42,090 nucleotides of DNA from contig NZ_PVXQ01000031.1 in NCBI RefSeq assembly GCF_002995745.1, positions 1 to 42,090 on the forward strand, in the 5' to 3' direction. The position numbers and the translations under genes are program-made. How positions within the stretch are numbered: the first letter of the stretch is position 1; each line of letters begins with the position of its first letter. This document shows positions 7,588 through 18,717 of this stretch, piece after piece. The notes below the pieces were generated by a model, which saw only the letters and a program-made list of their open reading frames with translations, was not told the origin of the DNA and made no database searches. This DNA comes from Clostridium vincentii (GTDB taxonomy: Bacteria; Bacillota; Clostridia; Clostridiales; Clostridiaceae).

Positions 7588-9495
7588 ATGAGAATAATAA
7601 AAATAGCTAAAAATGCTGGTTTCTGTTTTGGTGTTGAAAGAGCAGTAGCAGAAGCTCTTAAAATTCAAAAACAATATAATAAAAAAATTTATACTCTTGG
7701 ACCTTTAATTCATAACAATGATGTTGTAAAACACCTAGAGGATAATAATATATTTTCAATTAGTCTAGAAAATATAGACACCTTAGAGAATGGTGATGTC
7801 ATTGTTATTAGGTCCCACGGAGTGGCAAAAGAAGTTTTTACTGAACTTGAGAAAAGAGGTTTAATTGTTAAGAATGCTACTTGCCCCTTTGTAACAAATA
7901 TTCAAAAAAAGGTGGAAAAATTTTCAAAAGAAGGGTATGATATTGTTATCCTTGGAGACGAAAATCATCCTGAAGTAATGGGGATAAATGGTTGGTGTGA
8001 TAACAAGGCCATAATTACAAAAGATGGATTATTGCCTGATAATTTATATAATAAAATATGTGCTGTTTCTCAAACAACAGAAAAAAAAGAGAATTGGGAT
8101 AAAACTTTAGATACTTTAGCATCTAAAGAATTGGAAGTACTGACATTTAATACGATTTGTTTAGCAACTACCGAAAGACAAGAAAGTGCTGAAGAGCTAT
8201 CAAAAAAAGTTGATGCTATGATAGTCGTTGGTGGCAAAAATAGCTCTAATACTACTAAACTATATAATATTTCAAAAGAAAATTGTGTCCATACTATACA
8301 TGTTGAGAATTCTTCTGAACTTCCAGAAGAATACATATATAATAATAATTTTAAAAGTATTGGAATTACCGCCGGCGCATCAACGCCAGAGTGGATAATT
8401 AGGGGGGTTATTAATATTATGCAAGATGAGATAAATAACAAGGAAGATCAACTACAAATGATGGATCAAATGGACAAGCGATTTATAATAGGAGATGAAG
8501 TAGAAGGTGAAATACTTTCGAAAACAAGAGATGAAATATTAGTATCTCTTGTTGGATATAAATCCGATGGTGTTATTTCTTTTAGAGAATTAACTACATT
8601 ATGTGATTCAACTGAAATGGCTGAAAAGCTATGTATAGGTGACACAATAAAAGCCAAAGTAATTAAGCTTCAAAATAGCGATGGTTATGTAGTCCTTTCA
8701 AGATTAGAATTTGAAAAAGATGCTGCTTATGTTGAATTGCAAACTTTATTTGATAATGGTACAATTTTTGACGCTAAAGTTGATGAAATTAAAGAGAAGG
8801 GATTAGTATCCTATTTTAAGGGAGCAAGAATTTTTATTCCTGCATCTCAAATTGATACTAAATTCATAGATAATAAAGACTACTTAAAAGGACAGATTCT
8901 TAAAGTTAAATTAATAGAATTCTCACTTGGTAGAACTTCAAAAATAATTGCGTCAAGAAGGGTTATACTTGAAGCTGAAATCGCAAAGATTGAAGAAATA
9001 GCATGGTCTGGCTTTAATGTAGGGGACATTGTAAAAGGTGAAATTAAAAGATTTGCAAAATTCGGTGCCTTTGCTCAAGTAAATGGAATTGATGGGTTAA
9101 TTCATCTTTCTCAAATTTCATGGAAACATATAAATAAGGCTGAAGAAGTATTAAAAAAAGGTGATATATTAGATCTTAAAATTATTGACTTAAATAAGGA
9201 AGCAAACAAGCTCTCTTTAAGTATAAAACAATTAACACCTGAACCATGGGAAAATGTAACTGAAAAGTATCCTGAAGATTCTGTAGTTCTAGGTAAAGTT
9301 GTTAGATTAAATGATTTTGGTGCTTTCATAGAATTGGAGCCAGGGTTAGATGGATTAGTTCATATTTCTAAAATAAGCTATGATAGAGTATTACATCCAT
9401 CCGAAGTATTAACTATTGGAGAAGAGGTTAAAGCTAAGATTCTATCAGTAGATGCAGAAAACAAGAGAGTTAGCTTAAGCATTAAAGATGTTTAA
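7588..9495 (+). CDS. ispH: IspH (HMBPP reductase) fused to ribosomal S1-type domains
   Basis: Bifunctional fusion of 635 residues. Residues 1 to about 280 are IspH, the [4Fe-4S] enzyme of the last MEP-pathway step giving IPP and DMAPP: cluster ligands Cys13, Cys99 and Cys191, active-site His41, His77, His127 and Glu129, and NTICLATTERQ. From about 295 four S1 OB-fold repeats follow; the last two (GAFAQVNGIDGLIHLSQIS and GAFIELEPGLDGLVHISKI) are the most canonical. The reading frame is intact across the junction, so this is a true fusion, known in Clostridia. The S1 part probably binds mRNA or the ribosome; why it is tied to IspH is unclear. AGGAG precedes ATG 7588. Confidence 0.95.
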   Translation: MRIIKIAKNAGFCFGVERAVAEALKIQKQYNKKIYTLGPLIHNNDVVKHLEDNNIFSISLENIDTLENGDVIVIRSHGVAKEVFTELEKRGLIVKNATCPFVTNIQKKVEKFSKEGYDIVILGDENHPEVMGINGWCDNKAIITKDGLLPDNLYNKICAVSQTTEKKENWDKTLDTLASKELEVLTFNTICLATTERQESAEELSKKVDAMIVVGGKNSSNTTKLYNISKENCVHTIHVENSSELPEEYIYNNNFKSIGITAGASTPEWIIRGVINIMQDEINNKEDQLQMMDQMDKRFIIGDEVEGEILSKTRDEILVSLVGYKSDGVISFRELTTLCDSTEMAEKLCIGDTIKAKVIKLQNSDGYVVLSRLEFEKDAAYVELQTLFDNGTIFDAKVDEIKEKGLVSYFKGARIFIPASQIDTKFIDNKDYLKGQILKVKLIEFSLGRTSKIIASRRVILEAEIAKIEEIAWSGFNVGDIVKGEIKRFAKFGAFAQVNGIDGLIHLSQISWKHINKAEEVLKKGDILDLKIIDLNKEANKLSLSIKQLTPEPWENVTEKYPEDSVVLGKVVRLNDFGAFIELEPGLDGLVHISKISYDRVLHPSEVLTIGEEVKAKILSVDAENKRVSLSIKDV

Positions 9496-9512
9496 AATAG
9501 GAATTTAATTTC

Positions 9513-9543
9513 AGAACTCCCATATATAAATATAGGGAGTTCT
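9513..9543 (+). terminator. Intrinsic terminator
   Basis: The stem AGAACTCCC/GGGAGTTCT (9513-9521/9535-9543) is followed by T-rich sequence, 17 bases after the ispH-S1 stop. It separates this operon from the GNAT gene. Confidence 0.85.
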
Positions 9544-9571
9544 TTTGCTTTTTGAAATGGGGTATTATAGT

Positions 9572-10444
9572 ATGGTGACCTTTGAGAGGTTAAATAGCAG
9601 TAATTTTGAAAACTTTAAATCTTTACTTAAGGAATCAAAGGAAAAAGTAGACTATAGAGAAGATTTCTACAAATATTATGATAATAAAAGCTTTATTTTC
9701 AAATTTATAATGCGTAAATTAATAAAGCTTATTAAAGTTAGTGATAATTATGTAGGGTATCTTTGGATTGAAAATCCTTCACCAAAAAACACCGTAATTT
9801 GTGATATGTTTATTAAAGAAGAATATTTGACACACTTTAATTCAAGACTACTTCTAGTTTTGGATAGTAGCATAATTACTTATGAATGTTTAGAAAATGC
9901 CTATTCATTAAATCTTCTGAAGAAGCTTTCTTTAACTAGAATTAGACTTACTTATTTAATGAGTGTTAATCCTAAAGATACAATGCCTAAGCCTATTAAC
10001 ACAAAGATATCCTATAGTTTATATAATCCTAAAAATGATGCACAAATTAGATGTAACCTTCAAAATGCAATTTTTAAAGAGGATAGTAGAATACCCCTAT
10101 CTATTGAAGATATTTATTATGATGAAAAGCAGGATTATTACTTAGAGGATCTTTCCATCTTTATTAAATTAAATAATAGGATAATTGGATATGGTCAAAT
10201 TATTTATAGTAGAGAAATGTATACACTTGTAAATTTCGGAATTCTTCAAGGATTTAGAGCTAGAGGTTATGGCGAGTCATTAATATGTGAACTTGTTAAT
10301 TTAGCTAAAAAAAAGGGGATAGATAATATATTCATAAGGGTAGACCATGATAATTTTGCAGCTAAAAAGCTTTATGACAAGGTTGGATTTAGGGAAGTTG
10401 GTAAATTTTCTACCTGGTTATGGAGCAAAGAATTTGTTAGGTAA
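9572..10444 (+). CDS. GNAT-family N-acetyltransferase with extra N-terminal domain
   Basis: The C-terminal 110 or so residues form a GNAT fold: acetyl-CoA loop in QGFRARGYGES, followed by IRVDHDNFAAKKLYDKVGF, the usual motif B. The N-terminal 170 residues are not recognised and could be a degenerate second GNAT domain. The substrate is unknown. No strong ribosome binding site is visible; ATG 9572 has GGGG at 9559-9562, while an in-frame TTG at 9545 lies almost inside the preceding terminator. It stands alone between two terminators. Confidence 0.8.
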   Translation: MVTFERLNSSNFENFKSLLKESKEKVDYREDFYKYYDNKSFIFKFIMRKLIKLIKVSDNYVGYLWIENPSPKNTVICDMFIKEEYLTHFNSRLLLVLDSSIITYECLENAYSLNLLKKLSLTRIRLTYLMSVNPKDTMPKPINTKISYSLYNPKNDAQIRCNLQNAIFKEDSRIPLSIEDIYYDEKQDYYLEDLSIFIKLNNRIIGYGQIIYSREMYTLVNFGILQGFRARGYGESLICELVNLAKKKGIDNIFIRVDHDNFAAKKLYDKVGFREVGKFSTWLWSKEFVR

Positions 10445-10485
10445 AGATTTATATGTCTTGTAACCTGAATTTTATGTTTAATTTG

Positions 10486-10511
10486 AAAGCATCTATGATT
10501 TTAGATGCTTT
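10486..10511 (+). terminator. Intrinsic terminator
   Basis: AAAGCATCTA (10486-10495) pairs with TAGATGCTTT (10502-10511) and is followed by a T-run to 10515. Confidence 0.88.
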
Positions 10512-10553
10512 TTTAGTGCATAATAAAGAGGTGTTTAAAAATAATTATACATG

Positions 10554-10582
10554 TTTACCTAGTCTTTCAACTTTGTTATAAT
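10554..10582 (+). promoter_or_regulatory. Sigma-A-type promoter of miaB
   Basis: TTTACC (10554-10559), 17-bp spacer, TATAAT (10577-10582), 45 bases before the miaB start and just after the previous terminator. Confidence 0.7.
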
Positions 10583-10627
10583 ATACTACAGTGAAAGCAG
10601 TGAAATTTATATGAAAAGGAGTTTATT

Positions 10628-11980
10628 ATGAATACAAATATACATATTGAAATGAAACCAAAAACATTCTTTATTGCTACTTATGGATGTCAGATGAATG
10701 AAGAAGATTCTGAGAAACTTTCTGGTATGCTTAAAAGAAGTGGATATACAAGAATTGACAAAAGAGAAGAAGCAAGTATTATATTATTTAATACTTGTTG
10801 TGTTAGAGAGAATGCGGAAAATAAGGTTTATGGCAACATTGGAGCCTTAAAAGAATTAAAAAGAAAAAATAAAGATTTAATTATTGGAATTTGTGGTTGT
10901 ATGATGCAACAAGAGGGCATGGCTGACAAAGTATTAAAGAAATTTCCTTATGTAGATATAATTTTTGGAACGCATAATTCACATAAGTTCCCTGAATATT
11001 TAAATAGAGTCAAAACAGAAGGGGTACAAGTTAAAGAAATATTTGATAAAGAGGCTGCGATAATTGAAGGAATTCCAGTTGAGCGTGAAAGTTCAATTAA
11101 AGCCTATGTTACTATTATGTATGGTTGTAATAATTTTTGTACATATTGTGTAGTTCCCTATGTTCGTGGAAGAGAAAGAAGTAGAAAATCTGAAGATATA
11201 ATAAAGGAAATTGAGGATCTTATATCAAAGGGATATAAAGAAATAACCTTACTTGGTCAAAATGTTAACTCCTACGGTAAGGGTCTAGATGAAGATATTA
11301 ACTTTGCTGCCCTTTTAAGAAAAGTTAATACAATAGACGGTCTTGCTAGAATTAGATTTATATCTTCTCACCCTAAGGATTTAACTGATGACGTAATTAT
11401 GGCGGTTAAGGAATGTGAAAAGGCTTGTCATCAAATACATCTACCAGTTCAAAGTGGTTCAGATACTTTATTGAAAAGTATGAATAGGCATTATGATAGA
11501 GCTAGATATTTAGAAGTAATGAATAAAATTAAAGAGGAAATGCCTGACTGTTCAATTTCTACAGATTTTATTATAGGTTTTCCTGGTGAAACTGATAAAG
11601 ATGTAGAAGATACAATAAGCCTTATTAAGGAAGTTCAATTTGATTCAGCTTTTACTTTTATATATTCAAGAAGAAATAATACTCCAGCGGATAAGATGGA
11701 AGATCAAATTCCAGAAAACATAAAACATGAAAGGTTTAATAAAGTTTTAGAAGCTGTAAATGCAAGTGTTGTAAATAAGAATAAGTACTATGAAGGACGA
11801 GTTGTAGAGGTTCTTGTGGAAGGTACAAGCAAAAATGATGAAACTAATCTTATGGGAAGGACTAGAGATGGCAGACTTGTAAAATATATTGGAGATTCAA
11901 GTAATATAGGAACCCTTGTTAATGTTAAAATTAACAGAGCACAACCCAACTCATTGTTTGGGGAACTAGTAGAAGAATGA
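10628..11980 (+). CDS. miaB: tRNA-2-methylthio-N6-dimethylallyladenosine synthase MiaB
   Basis: Radical-SAM methylthiotransferase that converts i6A37 to ms2i6A37 in tRNAs reading UNN codons. The N-terminal UPF0004 domain has cluster Cys21, Cys57 (or 58) and Cys91; the radical-SAM motif GCNNFCTYC gives Cys167, Cys171 and Cys174; a C-terminal TRAM domain ends the 450 residues. AAAAGGAG at 10614-10621 fixes ATG 10628. Its substrate is made by MiaA, encoded farther along the same strand. The stop overlaps the ATG of the next gene (ATGA), so they are translationally coupled. Confidence 0.97.
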   Translation: MNTNIHIEMKPKTFFIATYGCQMNEEDSEKLSGMLKRSGYTRIDKREEASIILFNTCCVRENAENKVYGNIGALKELKRKNKDLIIGICGCMMQQEGMADKVLKKFPYVDIIFGTHNSHKFPEYLNRVKTEGVQVKEIFDKEAAIIEGIPVERESSIKAYVTIMYGCNNFCTYCVVPYVRGRERSRKSEDIIKEIEDLISKGYKEITLLGQNVNSYGKGLDEDINFAALLRKVNTIDGLARIRFISSHPKDLTDDVIMAVKECEKACHQIHLPVQSGSDTLLKSMNRHYDRARYLEVMNKIKEEMPDCSISTDFIIGFPGETDKDVEDTISLIKEVQFDSAFTFIYSRRNNTPADKMEDQIPENIKHERFNKVLEAVNASVVNKNKYYEGRVVEVLVEGTSKNDETNLMGRTRDGRLVKYIGDSSNIGTLVNVKINRAQPNSLFGELVEE

Positions 11981-14900
11981 TTAAACAAGCCTTAATAGAG
12001 GGGTTTAAGAAAAGCACTTATGGAAAAAAGGATCATGCTGCACACAGAATATTGAAAAATGATCTAATATCTAATATAAAATATGATTCAAATGAGGATT
12101 GTATTTATGTTTTAAGCTCAGTCATTTCTGAGGAATTATATAGTCAATATTCTTGTAAGCTTGATATAGATAGATTTAGCAAAGAGGTTTTATTTACTAG
12201 TTGCAGTTGCGTGGACTTTGAGAAAAGTTCATCTAAACAAAGAGGATATTGTTGCAAACACTTAACAGCAACCTTTTATAAATTTATTCTTGATTTGGAT
12301 GAGGAGCTAGACCTAAAGGATAGGTTGAATATGCAAGAACCTAAGGAACGCCTTATTGCAGCAACTGAAAGCTCTATTTTAGATTTTTTATTAGGAAACG
12401 ATAAAAAAATACATGAAGTTAAATTAGAAGTAGTAATTAACAGGATTTCTTGGTCAGGAAAGATTGCTGCAGAGTTTAAAATAGGCCTTAAAGGTATGAA
12501 GTCGAATAAGTTATATTCTTTAAAGGATATTGATGGTTTTTTGGTAGCAATAAACAATAACATTCCAATAACCTATGGTAAAGATTTTGTTTTTAACATT
12601 AAAGAGCAAGGGTTAAATATTAAGGATAAAAAAATAATTGAGTTTATAGAGTTATTAAAAGAAATAGATTTCTCCTCAAGTTCCTATAAAAAGGTTAATG
12701 AGAAATTAGTTCTAGGAAAGCAAATTACAATACCTAAGGCTCTACTAAGGCAATTTATGAATATAATTTGCCATCATAGAGTTTACTTAGGATCAGGTTT
12801 TTATTCAAGACAATTAGAAACAGAAATAATAAATGGTCCAATCCCATTTCCAATGAAACTTAAAGAAGTAGGAAATATGTTGAAACTTGAAGCTGTACGG
12901 GGAGTACCTGAAGCTTTATCTGATATTGGTGATATTTATCTTTATGATACAATAATATATCTTCCGCCAGATAATCAAATGGAGGGCTTAACCCCATATA
13001 TTGAAGCTTTTAATCATGGAAATACAATATTTTTTACAAAAGCAGAAGAAGATCGTGTGTTAAGAGAACTAATCCCTTCTATTCAAAAAGTAACTGGTGA
13101 AATAGAACTATCTACTAGATTAAGTAATAAGGTTGTTATAGCACCAGCGAAGTTTAAATTTTATTTTGATAAAGATGAGGAAATTCATTTAACTTTAAAG
13201 GTTCTTTATGATAAATATGAATTTAATTACTTTGATACATATGAAGAAAAAGTAATTTATAGAGATAAAAATGCAGAGGATAAGGTCTTAATGAAATTAA
13301 GAGAGCTTGGATTTGAATCTGTAAATGATAAATTCATCTTTTTCAAGGATGAAGAACATATATTCAGCTTTTTTAAAGACCAAGTGAAAGACATACAAGA
13401 ACTTGGTGAAGTTTATTATTCAGATAGATTTACAGGAATTAAAACTTTTCACGATGGTGCCTTCAAAGGTGATGTTAAAAAGGGTAAATATGATTATTTT
13501 GAATTTAAGTTTAAACTTGGAGATATTCCAAAGGAAGAGAATGCTTATATACTTAATGCATTTAGAGATAGCAAGAAGTACTATAGGCTAAAATCCGGTG
13601 AATTTCTAGATCTTGAAGAAATAGAAATGAAGAAATTTTTAAAACTACTTGATTCGCTAGAAAAAGATAATAACCTTGAAGAAAATGTACTGAATTTTCA
13701 TAAAAGCAAGGGTATTTACCTAGAGGATTATCTAGAGGATGAAGAGATTAAATATGTAAAGGGGAGACGAGGCTTAAAGGCTTTGAAAAACTCTTTGAAC
13801 GACTTGAAAAATACTAATTTCATATTACCTGATGATATTAATGCAAACCTTAGAAATTATCAAAAGGATGGATATTATTGGCTGAAGACCTTAGATTTCT
13901 TAGGATTTGGAGGAATTCTTGGTGATGAAATGGGATTAGGTAAAACTCTTCAAACTATAACTTTCCTTGCTTCAAACAAAGGAAAAAGCACTCTGATTGT
14001 TGCACCCACATCTCTTGTTTATAACTGGAATAATGAATTTAAAAAATTTGCACCTACTATGAAGATTGCTATTTTAAATGGTTCGAAAAATGATAGGGAA
14101 GACCTACTAAGAAGCACTCAAAAATATGATGCATATATAACTACTTATAATCTTTTAAAAAGAGATGCGGATATTTATGAAACTATTGAGTTTGACTACT
14201 GTATTTTAGATGAAGCACAAAATATAAAAAACCCTTCTTCTCAAAATGCAAAAACAGCAAAGGGAATAAAGGCTACCAGAAAGTTTGCATTAACAGGTAC
14301 ACCAATTGAAAATTCCCTTATGGAGTTATGGTCAATATTCGATTTTATAATGCCAGGATATCTTTATAATGAAAAAAGATTTGCTGCAAGATATCACAGG
14401 AGACTTGAGGAAGAGGATGTTATAATAGAAGAGCTTACTAGACTTATCAAGCCTTTTATTCTAAGACGATATAAAAAAGATGTTATAAAAGAGCTTCCAG
14501 ATAAGATAGAAAAGAATTTAATTGTTCCTATGGATGAAAAGCAGTTAGTAGTCTACACTACCTATGCAAAATATGCCCAGGAGTTAATTGAGAATAAGGT
14601 TAAGGACGATGAATTCAAAAAGAGTAAGATAGAAATACTTTCATATATAACCAAGCTTCGACAAATATGTTTAGATCCTTCAGTAGTTATGGATAATTAC
14701 GATGGAGGAAGTGGTAAGATAGATGCCTTGCTTGAAACAGTAATTCAAGGGATTGACGAAGGACATAAAATACTTGTATTTTCACAATTTACCTCTGTCT
14801 TAAAAAATATAGCTAAAAGATTTAAAGAGAATGATGTAACTTTCACTTATTTAGATGGCAGCACGCCTTCTAAACTCCGTGGAAAGCTAGTTGAGGATTT

Positions 14901-15237
14901 TAATGAGGACAACACCTCAGTATTTTTAATATCCTTAAAAGCAGGCGGAACAGGTTTAAATTTAACTAGTGCTGATATAGTAATACATTTTGATCCATGG
15001 TGGAATCCAGCAGTAGAGGAACAAGCTACAGATAGAGCTCATAGAATAGGGCAAAGAAAAGTTGTTCAAGTTATTAAAATGATAGCAGAAGGAAGTATAG
15101 AAGAAAAGATAGTTGATCTTCAAGAACAAAAGAAGCTTTTAATAGATAAAGTTGTAGGGGGAAAAGTAGACTTAGGCGGATCTTTAAGTAGCTTGCAAGA
15201 AAATGATATCTTATCATTATTTTCTAAAAATATTTAA
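11977..15237 (+). CDS. SWIM zinc-finger SNF2/Rad54-type helicase
   Basis: A 1086-residue Swi2/Snf2 ATPase. The N-terminal SWIM zinc finger has Cys76-x-Cys78 and Cys93-x-His95. A long central region typical of bacterial SNF2 proteins follows, then SNF2_N with GDEMGLGKT (649-657), DEAQ (745-748) and [10 protein letters not shown], and Helicase_C with [11 protein letters not shown] and DRAHRIGQ. These are dsDNA-tracking motors; a repair or transcription-related role is inferred from the family. The gene starts inside the miaB stop codon and is followed by a terminator. It sits between miaB and mutS, which are often close neighbours in clostridia. Confidence 0.93.
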   Translation: MIKQALIEGFKKSTYGKKDHAAHRILKNDLISNIKYDSNEDCIYVLSSVISEELYSQYSCKLDIDRFSKEVLFTSCSCVDFEKSSSKQRGYCCKHLTATFYKFILDLDEELDLKDRLNMQEPKERLIAATESSILDFLLGNDKKIHEVKLEVVINRISWSGKIAAEFKIGLKGMKSNKLYSLKDIDGFLVAINNNIPITYGKDFVFNIKEQGLNIKDKKIIEFIELLKEIDFSSSSYKKVNEKLVLGKQITIPKALLRQFMNIICHHRVYLGSGFYSRQLETEIINGPIPFPMKLKEVGNMLKLEAVRGVPEALSDIGDIYLYDTIIYLPPDNQMEGLTPYIEAFNHGNTIFFTKAEEDRVLRELIPSIQKVTGEIELSTRLSNKVVIAPAKFKFYFDKDEEIHLTLKVLYDKYEFNYFDTYEEKVIYRDKNAEDKVLMKLRELGFESVNDKFIFFKDEEHIFSFFKDQVKDIQELGEVYYSDRFTGIKTFHDGAFKGDVKKGKYDYFEFKFKLGDIPKEENAYILNAFRDSKKYYRLKSGEFLDLEEIEMKKFLKLLDSLEKDNNLEENVLNFHKSKGIYLEDYLEDEEIKYVKGRRGLKALKNSLNDLKNTNFILPDDINANLRNYQKDGYYWLKTLDFLGFGGILGDEMGLGKTLQTITFLASNKGKSTLIVAPTSLVYNWNNEFKKFAPTMKIAILNGSKNDREDLLRSTQKYDAYITTYNLLKRDADIYETIEFDYCILDEAQNIKNPSSQNAKTAKGIKATRKFALTGTPIENSLMELWSIFDFIMPGYLYNEKRFAARYHRRLEEEDVIIEELTRLIKPFILRRYKKDVIKELPDKIEKNLIVPMDEKQLVVYTTYAKYAQELIENKVKDDEFKKSKIEILSYITKLRQICLDPSVVMDNYDGGSGKIDALLETVIQGIDEGHKILVFSQFTSVLKNIAKRFKENDVTFTYLDGSTPSKLRGKLVEDFNEDNTSVFLISLKAGGTGLNLTSADIVIHFDPWWNPAVEEQATDRAHRIGQRKVVQVIKMIAEGSIEEKIVDLQEQKKLLIDKVVGGKVDLGGSLSSLQENDILSLFSKNI

Positions 15238-15287
15238 AATAAACCTTTACAAAATTAATCTCAGAAGATATAATAATAGAAAACAAA

Positions 15288-15332
15288 GGTGTTTTTTAGC
15301 GAATTTATTCGCCGAAAAATGCCCTTTTTTTT
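15288..15332 (+). terminator. Intrinsic terminator after the SNF2 gene
   Basis: GGTGTTTTTT...AAAAATGCC with an inner GCGAA/TTCGC stem makes a long imperfect hairpin (15288-15323), followed by eight or more T. The gap 15238-15531 otherwise holds only the hairpin at 15471-15507; no gene is seen. Confidence 0.85.
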
Positions 15333-15470
15333 ATATCAATTTTAAGAGGGTAGAAAATGAAAAAATTAATTTCACCAAACTCCTTTATTTCTTGAAAAAG
15401 AAATCTTTAACAAAGTCATTTTCTCCTCTCTTTTTTTGATAAACTCATATTTGTAAAAGGTATTTTAAGG

Positions 15471-15507
15471 AAAAAGTCATATTTGCTCCCCAGCTATATG
15501 ACTTTTT
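15471..15507. terminator. Terminator-like hairpin, probably for the minus-strand MIF gene
   Basis: AAAAAGTCATAT (15471-15482) pairs with ATATGACTTTTT (15496-15507). The hairpin is symmetric enough to act on either strand and lies 25 bases downstream of the end of the minus-strand tautomerase gene. Confidence 0.75.
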
Positions 15508-15531
15508 TCTGTTTAAGTAGATATTATCTTA

Positions 15532-15876
15532 TTAAAATGTTTTACCGTTCCATCCCCAGGTATCAACCTCTTCAAACTTAACATATATTGCATTCTGAGG
15601 AATGTTAAGCTCCTCACTATAAAGTTTAGATATATCCTCAATAACCTTTTTTAAAGAATCTTCTGAAACACCTCCAAATAGTTTTACCTCTACGAAAGCA
15701 CCATAATCTAATTTTTGACCTTTAAAATATAATGAATATTTATCTTGAAATCCAATCATTAGAAATTTTTCCGACTTGCCAGGAATATCATCCACTATTT
15801 TACCAAGTTCTTTTTTTAACATTTCTTTGTCTCTTTCTGAAAGAGCTATTGTTACTTTACTATCAATGTATGGCAT
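15532..15876 (-). CDS. MIF/tautomerase-superfamily protein
   Basis: A 114-residue protein like macrophage migration inhibitory factor. Pro2 directly after the initiator Met is the catalytic base of the superfamily. The C-terminus (IYVKFEEVDTWGWNGKTF) aligns by eye with the MIF end ([20 protein letters not shown]), and the double beta-alpha-beta length of about 115 fits MIF rather than the 60-residue 4-OT form. GGGAGG precedes ATG 15876. The bacterial substrate is unknown; phenylpyruvate or dopachrome tautomerase activity is only a family expectation. Confidence 0.82.
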   Translation of the reverse strand: MPYIDSKVTIALSERDKEMLKKELGKIVDDIPGKSEKFLMIGFQDKYSLYFKGQKLDYGAFVEVKLFGGVSEDSLKKVIEDISKLYSEELNIPQNAIYVKFEEVDTWGWNGKTF

Positions 15877-16003
15877 ATTTTATCCTCCCGTCTTTTATTT
15901 AATCTTCCCTATTTATTAATATATAAATTCAAGGAAAATACGCTACAAAAAAGTCTTAACTTTTAATATATATTTTCTATTTTGTCCTATTAGGCTAGTT
16001 TTC

Positions 16004-16032
16004 TTTATATTAATATTCAATTATAGTATAAT
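16004..16032 (+). promoter_or_regulatory. Promoter upstream of mutS
   Basis: TTTATA (16004-16009), 17-bp spacer, TATAAT (16027-16032), about 60 bases before mutS. The -35 is weak. Confidence 0.5.
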
Positions 16033-16092
16033 CACTATAAAGGCTGTAAAACCCTAGTGTTTTATATACAATTAATTATGAGGTGATTTTAA

Positions 16093-18702
16093 ATGGCACT
16101 AACGCCAATGATGATACAATATTTCGATATTAAAGAAAAATATAAAGACTGTATTTTATTTTATAGATTAGGAGATTTTTATGAAATGTTCTTTGAAGAT
16201 GCAAAAACAGCATCTAAAGAACTTGAGCTTGTATTAACTGGTAGAGATTGTGGATTAGATGCTAAAGCACCAATGTGTGGAATTCCATATCATGCAGCAG
16301 CTAACTACATATCTAGGCTAATAGCAAAAGGATATAAGGTCGCTATATGTGAGCAAATAGAGAATCCTTCCGCAGCTAAAGGTATTGTTAAACGGGATGT
16401 TATTAAGGTCATTACCCCTGGAACATACATAGATAAGAATACAACTCTTGAAAATTCTAATATTTACTTAGTTTGCATATACGAAGATGGAAATAAAATT
16501 GGAATTGCATCAACAGATATAAGTACAGGAGAGTTTAAGACTACTTCCTTTACAAACATAAAAACTACTTTATTAGACGAGCTTTCAAAAATTGCTCCAA
16601 AGGAGATACTTATAGCAGAGGGGACTTCCAAGGAATTAGTAAAAGAAATTGATGAAATATTAAATCTTTATGTAACAGAAAGAAATTTTTCTGAATTTAC
16701 TATTTCAGATAAGGAATTGATAGAACAATTTTCAGATGCTGAAGTTAATTCCTTAGATGAAACATGCAAAAAGGCTTCAAAGGTATTATTAAAGTATATA
16801 AATGAGACTCAAAAAATAAGTTTACCTAATATTAATTTTTTAGAACATTATGACATTATTAATTACATGACTATAGATAGTAACTCTCGTAGAAATTTAG
16901 AGCTTACTGAAAGTATTCGAGATAAGGGTAAAAAGGGCTCTCTTTTATGGGTAATGGATAAGACATGTACATCCATGGGGGGACGATCTTTAAGAAGATG
17001 GATTGATGAACCTCTTATAATTAAATCTGAAATTGATAAAAGGCTAAATGGAGTTGAAGAGCTTTATAATAACCTGTCATTAAATGAGGATATTAGATCT
17101 GCATTAAAAGAAATTTATGATATGGAACGTATTGTAGGCAAAATTTCTAGCGTTAATGTAAATGGTAAGGACATGGTGTCTTTAAGATCGTCTCTTGAAA
17201 AAATACCATCTATAAAGGAATCTTTAAAGGAAGCATCCTCAAACTTACTAAAGGAATACTATAATGATTTAGATGAACTTATAGATATTAAAGACCTATT
17301 AAAGGCAAGCATATTAGCTGATCCATCTATTGCTTTGAAGGAAGGAAATATAATAAATGATGGATATAATGAAGAAGTTGATACGCTTAGACAAGCAAAA
17401 CTCCACGGTAAGGAATGGATAGCATCTTTAGAAAATAGTGAGAGAGAATTTACTGGTATTAGGTCCCTTAAAGTAGGATATAATAGAGTCTTTGGATATT
17501 ATATAGAGATATCAAAATCTAATTACTCCTCAATTCCAGAGGGAAGATATATAAGAAAACAAACCCTATCTAATGCAGAAAGATATATTACTCAAGAGCT
17601 TAAGGAAATGGAGGAGAAAATTTTAGGAGCAGAGGAGAAATTAATTAACCTAGAATATGAACTCTTCCAATCCATACGAAAAATTGTAGAAGATCAAATT
17701 TCAAGATTAAAACAAAGTGCTAGAATTATAGGGAACCTAGATTCACTATCCGCCTTAGCACAAATAGCTTTAGAAAATGATTATGTTAAGCCCAGCATAA
17801 ATGAAGAAGGGTTTATAGATATTAAAGATGGAAGACATCCAGTTGTTGAGAAGGTCATAGGCCTTGGAGAATTTGTTTCTAATGATAGTTTAATTAACCA
17901 GGAAGATAATCAGCTGCTTTTAATTACAGGTCCTAATATGGCTGGTAAATCAACATATATGAGACAAGTAGCTCTTATTACCCTTATGGCACAGGTTGGA
18001 TCATTTGTTCCAGCAAAGTCAGCTAACATTTCAGTCTGTGATAAAATATTTACTCGAATAGGTGCCTCTGATGATTTAGCTGGAGGTAAGTCAACCTTTA
18101 TGGTTGAAATGTGGGAAGTGTCTAACATATTAAAGAATGCTACCAATAAAAGTTTTGTACTTCTTGATGAAGTAGGTAGGGGAACATCTACATATGATGG
18201 GTTAAGTATAGCTTGGGCAGTTATAGAATATATCACCCATAACAAAAATTTAAAATGCAAAACATTATTTGCTACTCACTATCATGAACTTACAAAACTT
18301 GAGGATAGTATTAAAGGAGTAAAGAATTACTCTGTTGCAGTTAAGGAAATAGATGATAAAGTAGTATTTCTTAGAAAAATAGTAGAGGGTGGAGCAGACC
18401 AGTCCTATGGAATTGAAGTTGCTAAACTTGCAGGACTACCTCAAGAGTTAATTAATCGTGCTAAAGAGATATTAGCTTCATTAGAGGGAGATACTAAACC
18501 CTATATAGAAAAGACTAAAGATACCATTGAAACCGCGCAGGTAAAGATCCAAGTAGAAGACTCTATGCAATTAGATTTTACTTATATGGAAAAGGAATCT
18601 CTCCTTGGGGACTTAGCAAATTGTGATGTTTTAAATATGACACCTATGGATGCAATGAATGCATTGTTTAAGTATATTGGAGAAGCAAAAAAATTAAAAT
18701 AG
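16093..18702 (+). CDS. mutS: DNA mismatch repair protein MutS
   Basis: Mismatch-recognition ATPase of 869 residues. The N-terminal mismatch-binding motif (GDFYEMFF, the Phe-x-Glu wedge) is near residue 28. The ATPase has GPNMAGKS (about 613-620), [14 protein letters not shown] and ATHYHEL. The length is that of MutS1, not MutS2 (no Smr domain). GAGGTG before ATG 16093 is a good ribosome binding site. It is followed 15 bases later by mutL on the same strand, a repair operon that also carries miaA. Confidence 0.98.
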   Translation: MALTPMMIQYFDIKEKYKDCILFYRLGDFYEMFFEDAKTASKELELVLTGRDCGLDAKAPMCGIPYHAAANYISRLIAKGYKVAICEQIENPSAAKGIVKRDVIKVITPGTYIDKNTTLENSNIYLVCIYEDGNKIGIASTDISTGEFKTTSFTNIKTTLLDELSKIAPKEILIAEGTSKELVKEIDEILNLYVTERNFSEFTISDKELIEQFSDAEVNSLDETCKKASKVLLKYINETQKISLPNINFLEHYDIINYMTIDSNSRRNLELTESIRDKGKKGSLLWVMDKTCTSMGGRSLRRWIDEPLIIKSEIDKRLNGVEELYNNLSLNEDIRSALKEIYDMERIVGKISSVNVNGKDMVSLRSSLEKIPSIKESLKEASSNLLKEYYNDLDELIDIKDLLKASILADPSIALKEGNIINDGYNEEVDTLRQAKLHGKEWIASLENSEREFTGIRSLKVGYNRVFGYYIEISKSNYSSIPEGRYIRKQTLSNAERYITQELKEMEEKILGAEEKLINLEYELFQSIRKIVEDQISRLKQSARIIGNLDSLSALAQIALENDYVKPSINEEGFIDIKDGRHPVVEKVIGLGEFVSNDSLINQEDNQLLLITGPNMAGKSTYMRQVALITLMAQVGSFVPAKSANISVCDKIFTRIGASDDLAGGKSTFMVEMWEVSNILKNATNKSFVLLDEVGRGTSTYDGLSIAWAVIEYITHNKNLKCKTLFATHYHELTKLEDSIKGVKNYSVAVKEIDDKVVFLRKIVEGGADQSYGIEVAKLAGLPQELINRAKEILASLEGDTKPYIEKTKDTIETAQVKIQVEDSMQLDFTYMEKESLLGDLANCDVLNMTPMDAMNALFKYIGEAKKLK

Positions 18703-18717
18703 GAGGGGATTCTATCT

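Noticed and set aside
9545..9571. TTG start for the GNAT gene
   Set aside because: It lies directly at the terminator T-rich tail without a ribosome binding site.
15297..15304. TTAGCGAA found in several intergenic regions (also near 27642 and 36162)
   Set aside because: Contexts differ (terminator loop, promoter, hairpin) and no common extended motif could be aligned.
15203..15439. 78-codon open frame on the plus strand
   Set aside because: It begins inside the SNF2 gene end and runs through its terminator; composition is that of non-coding AT-rich DNA.
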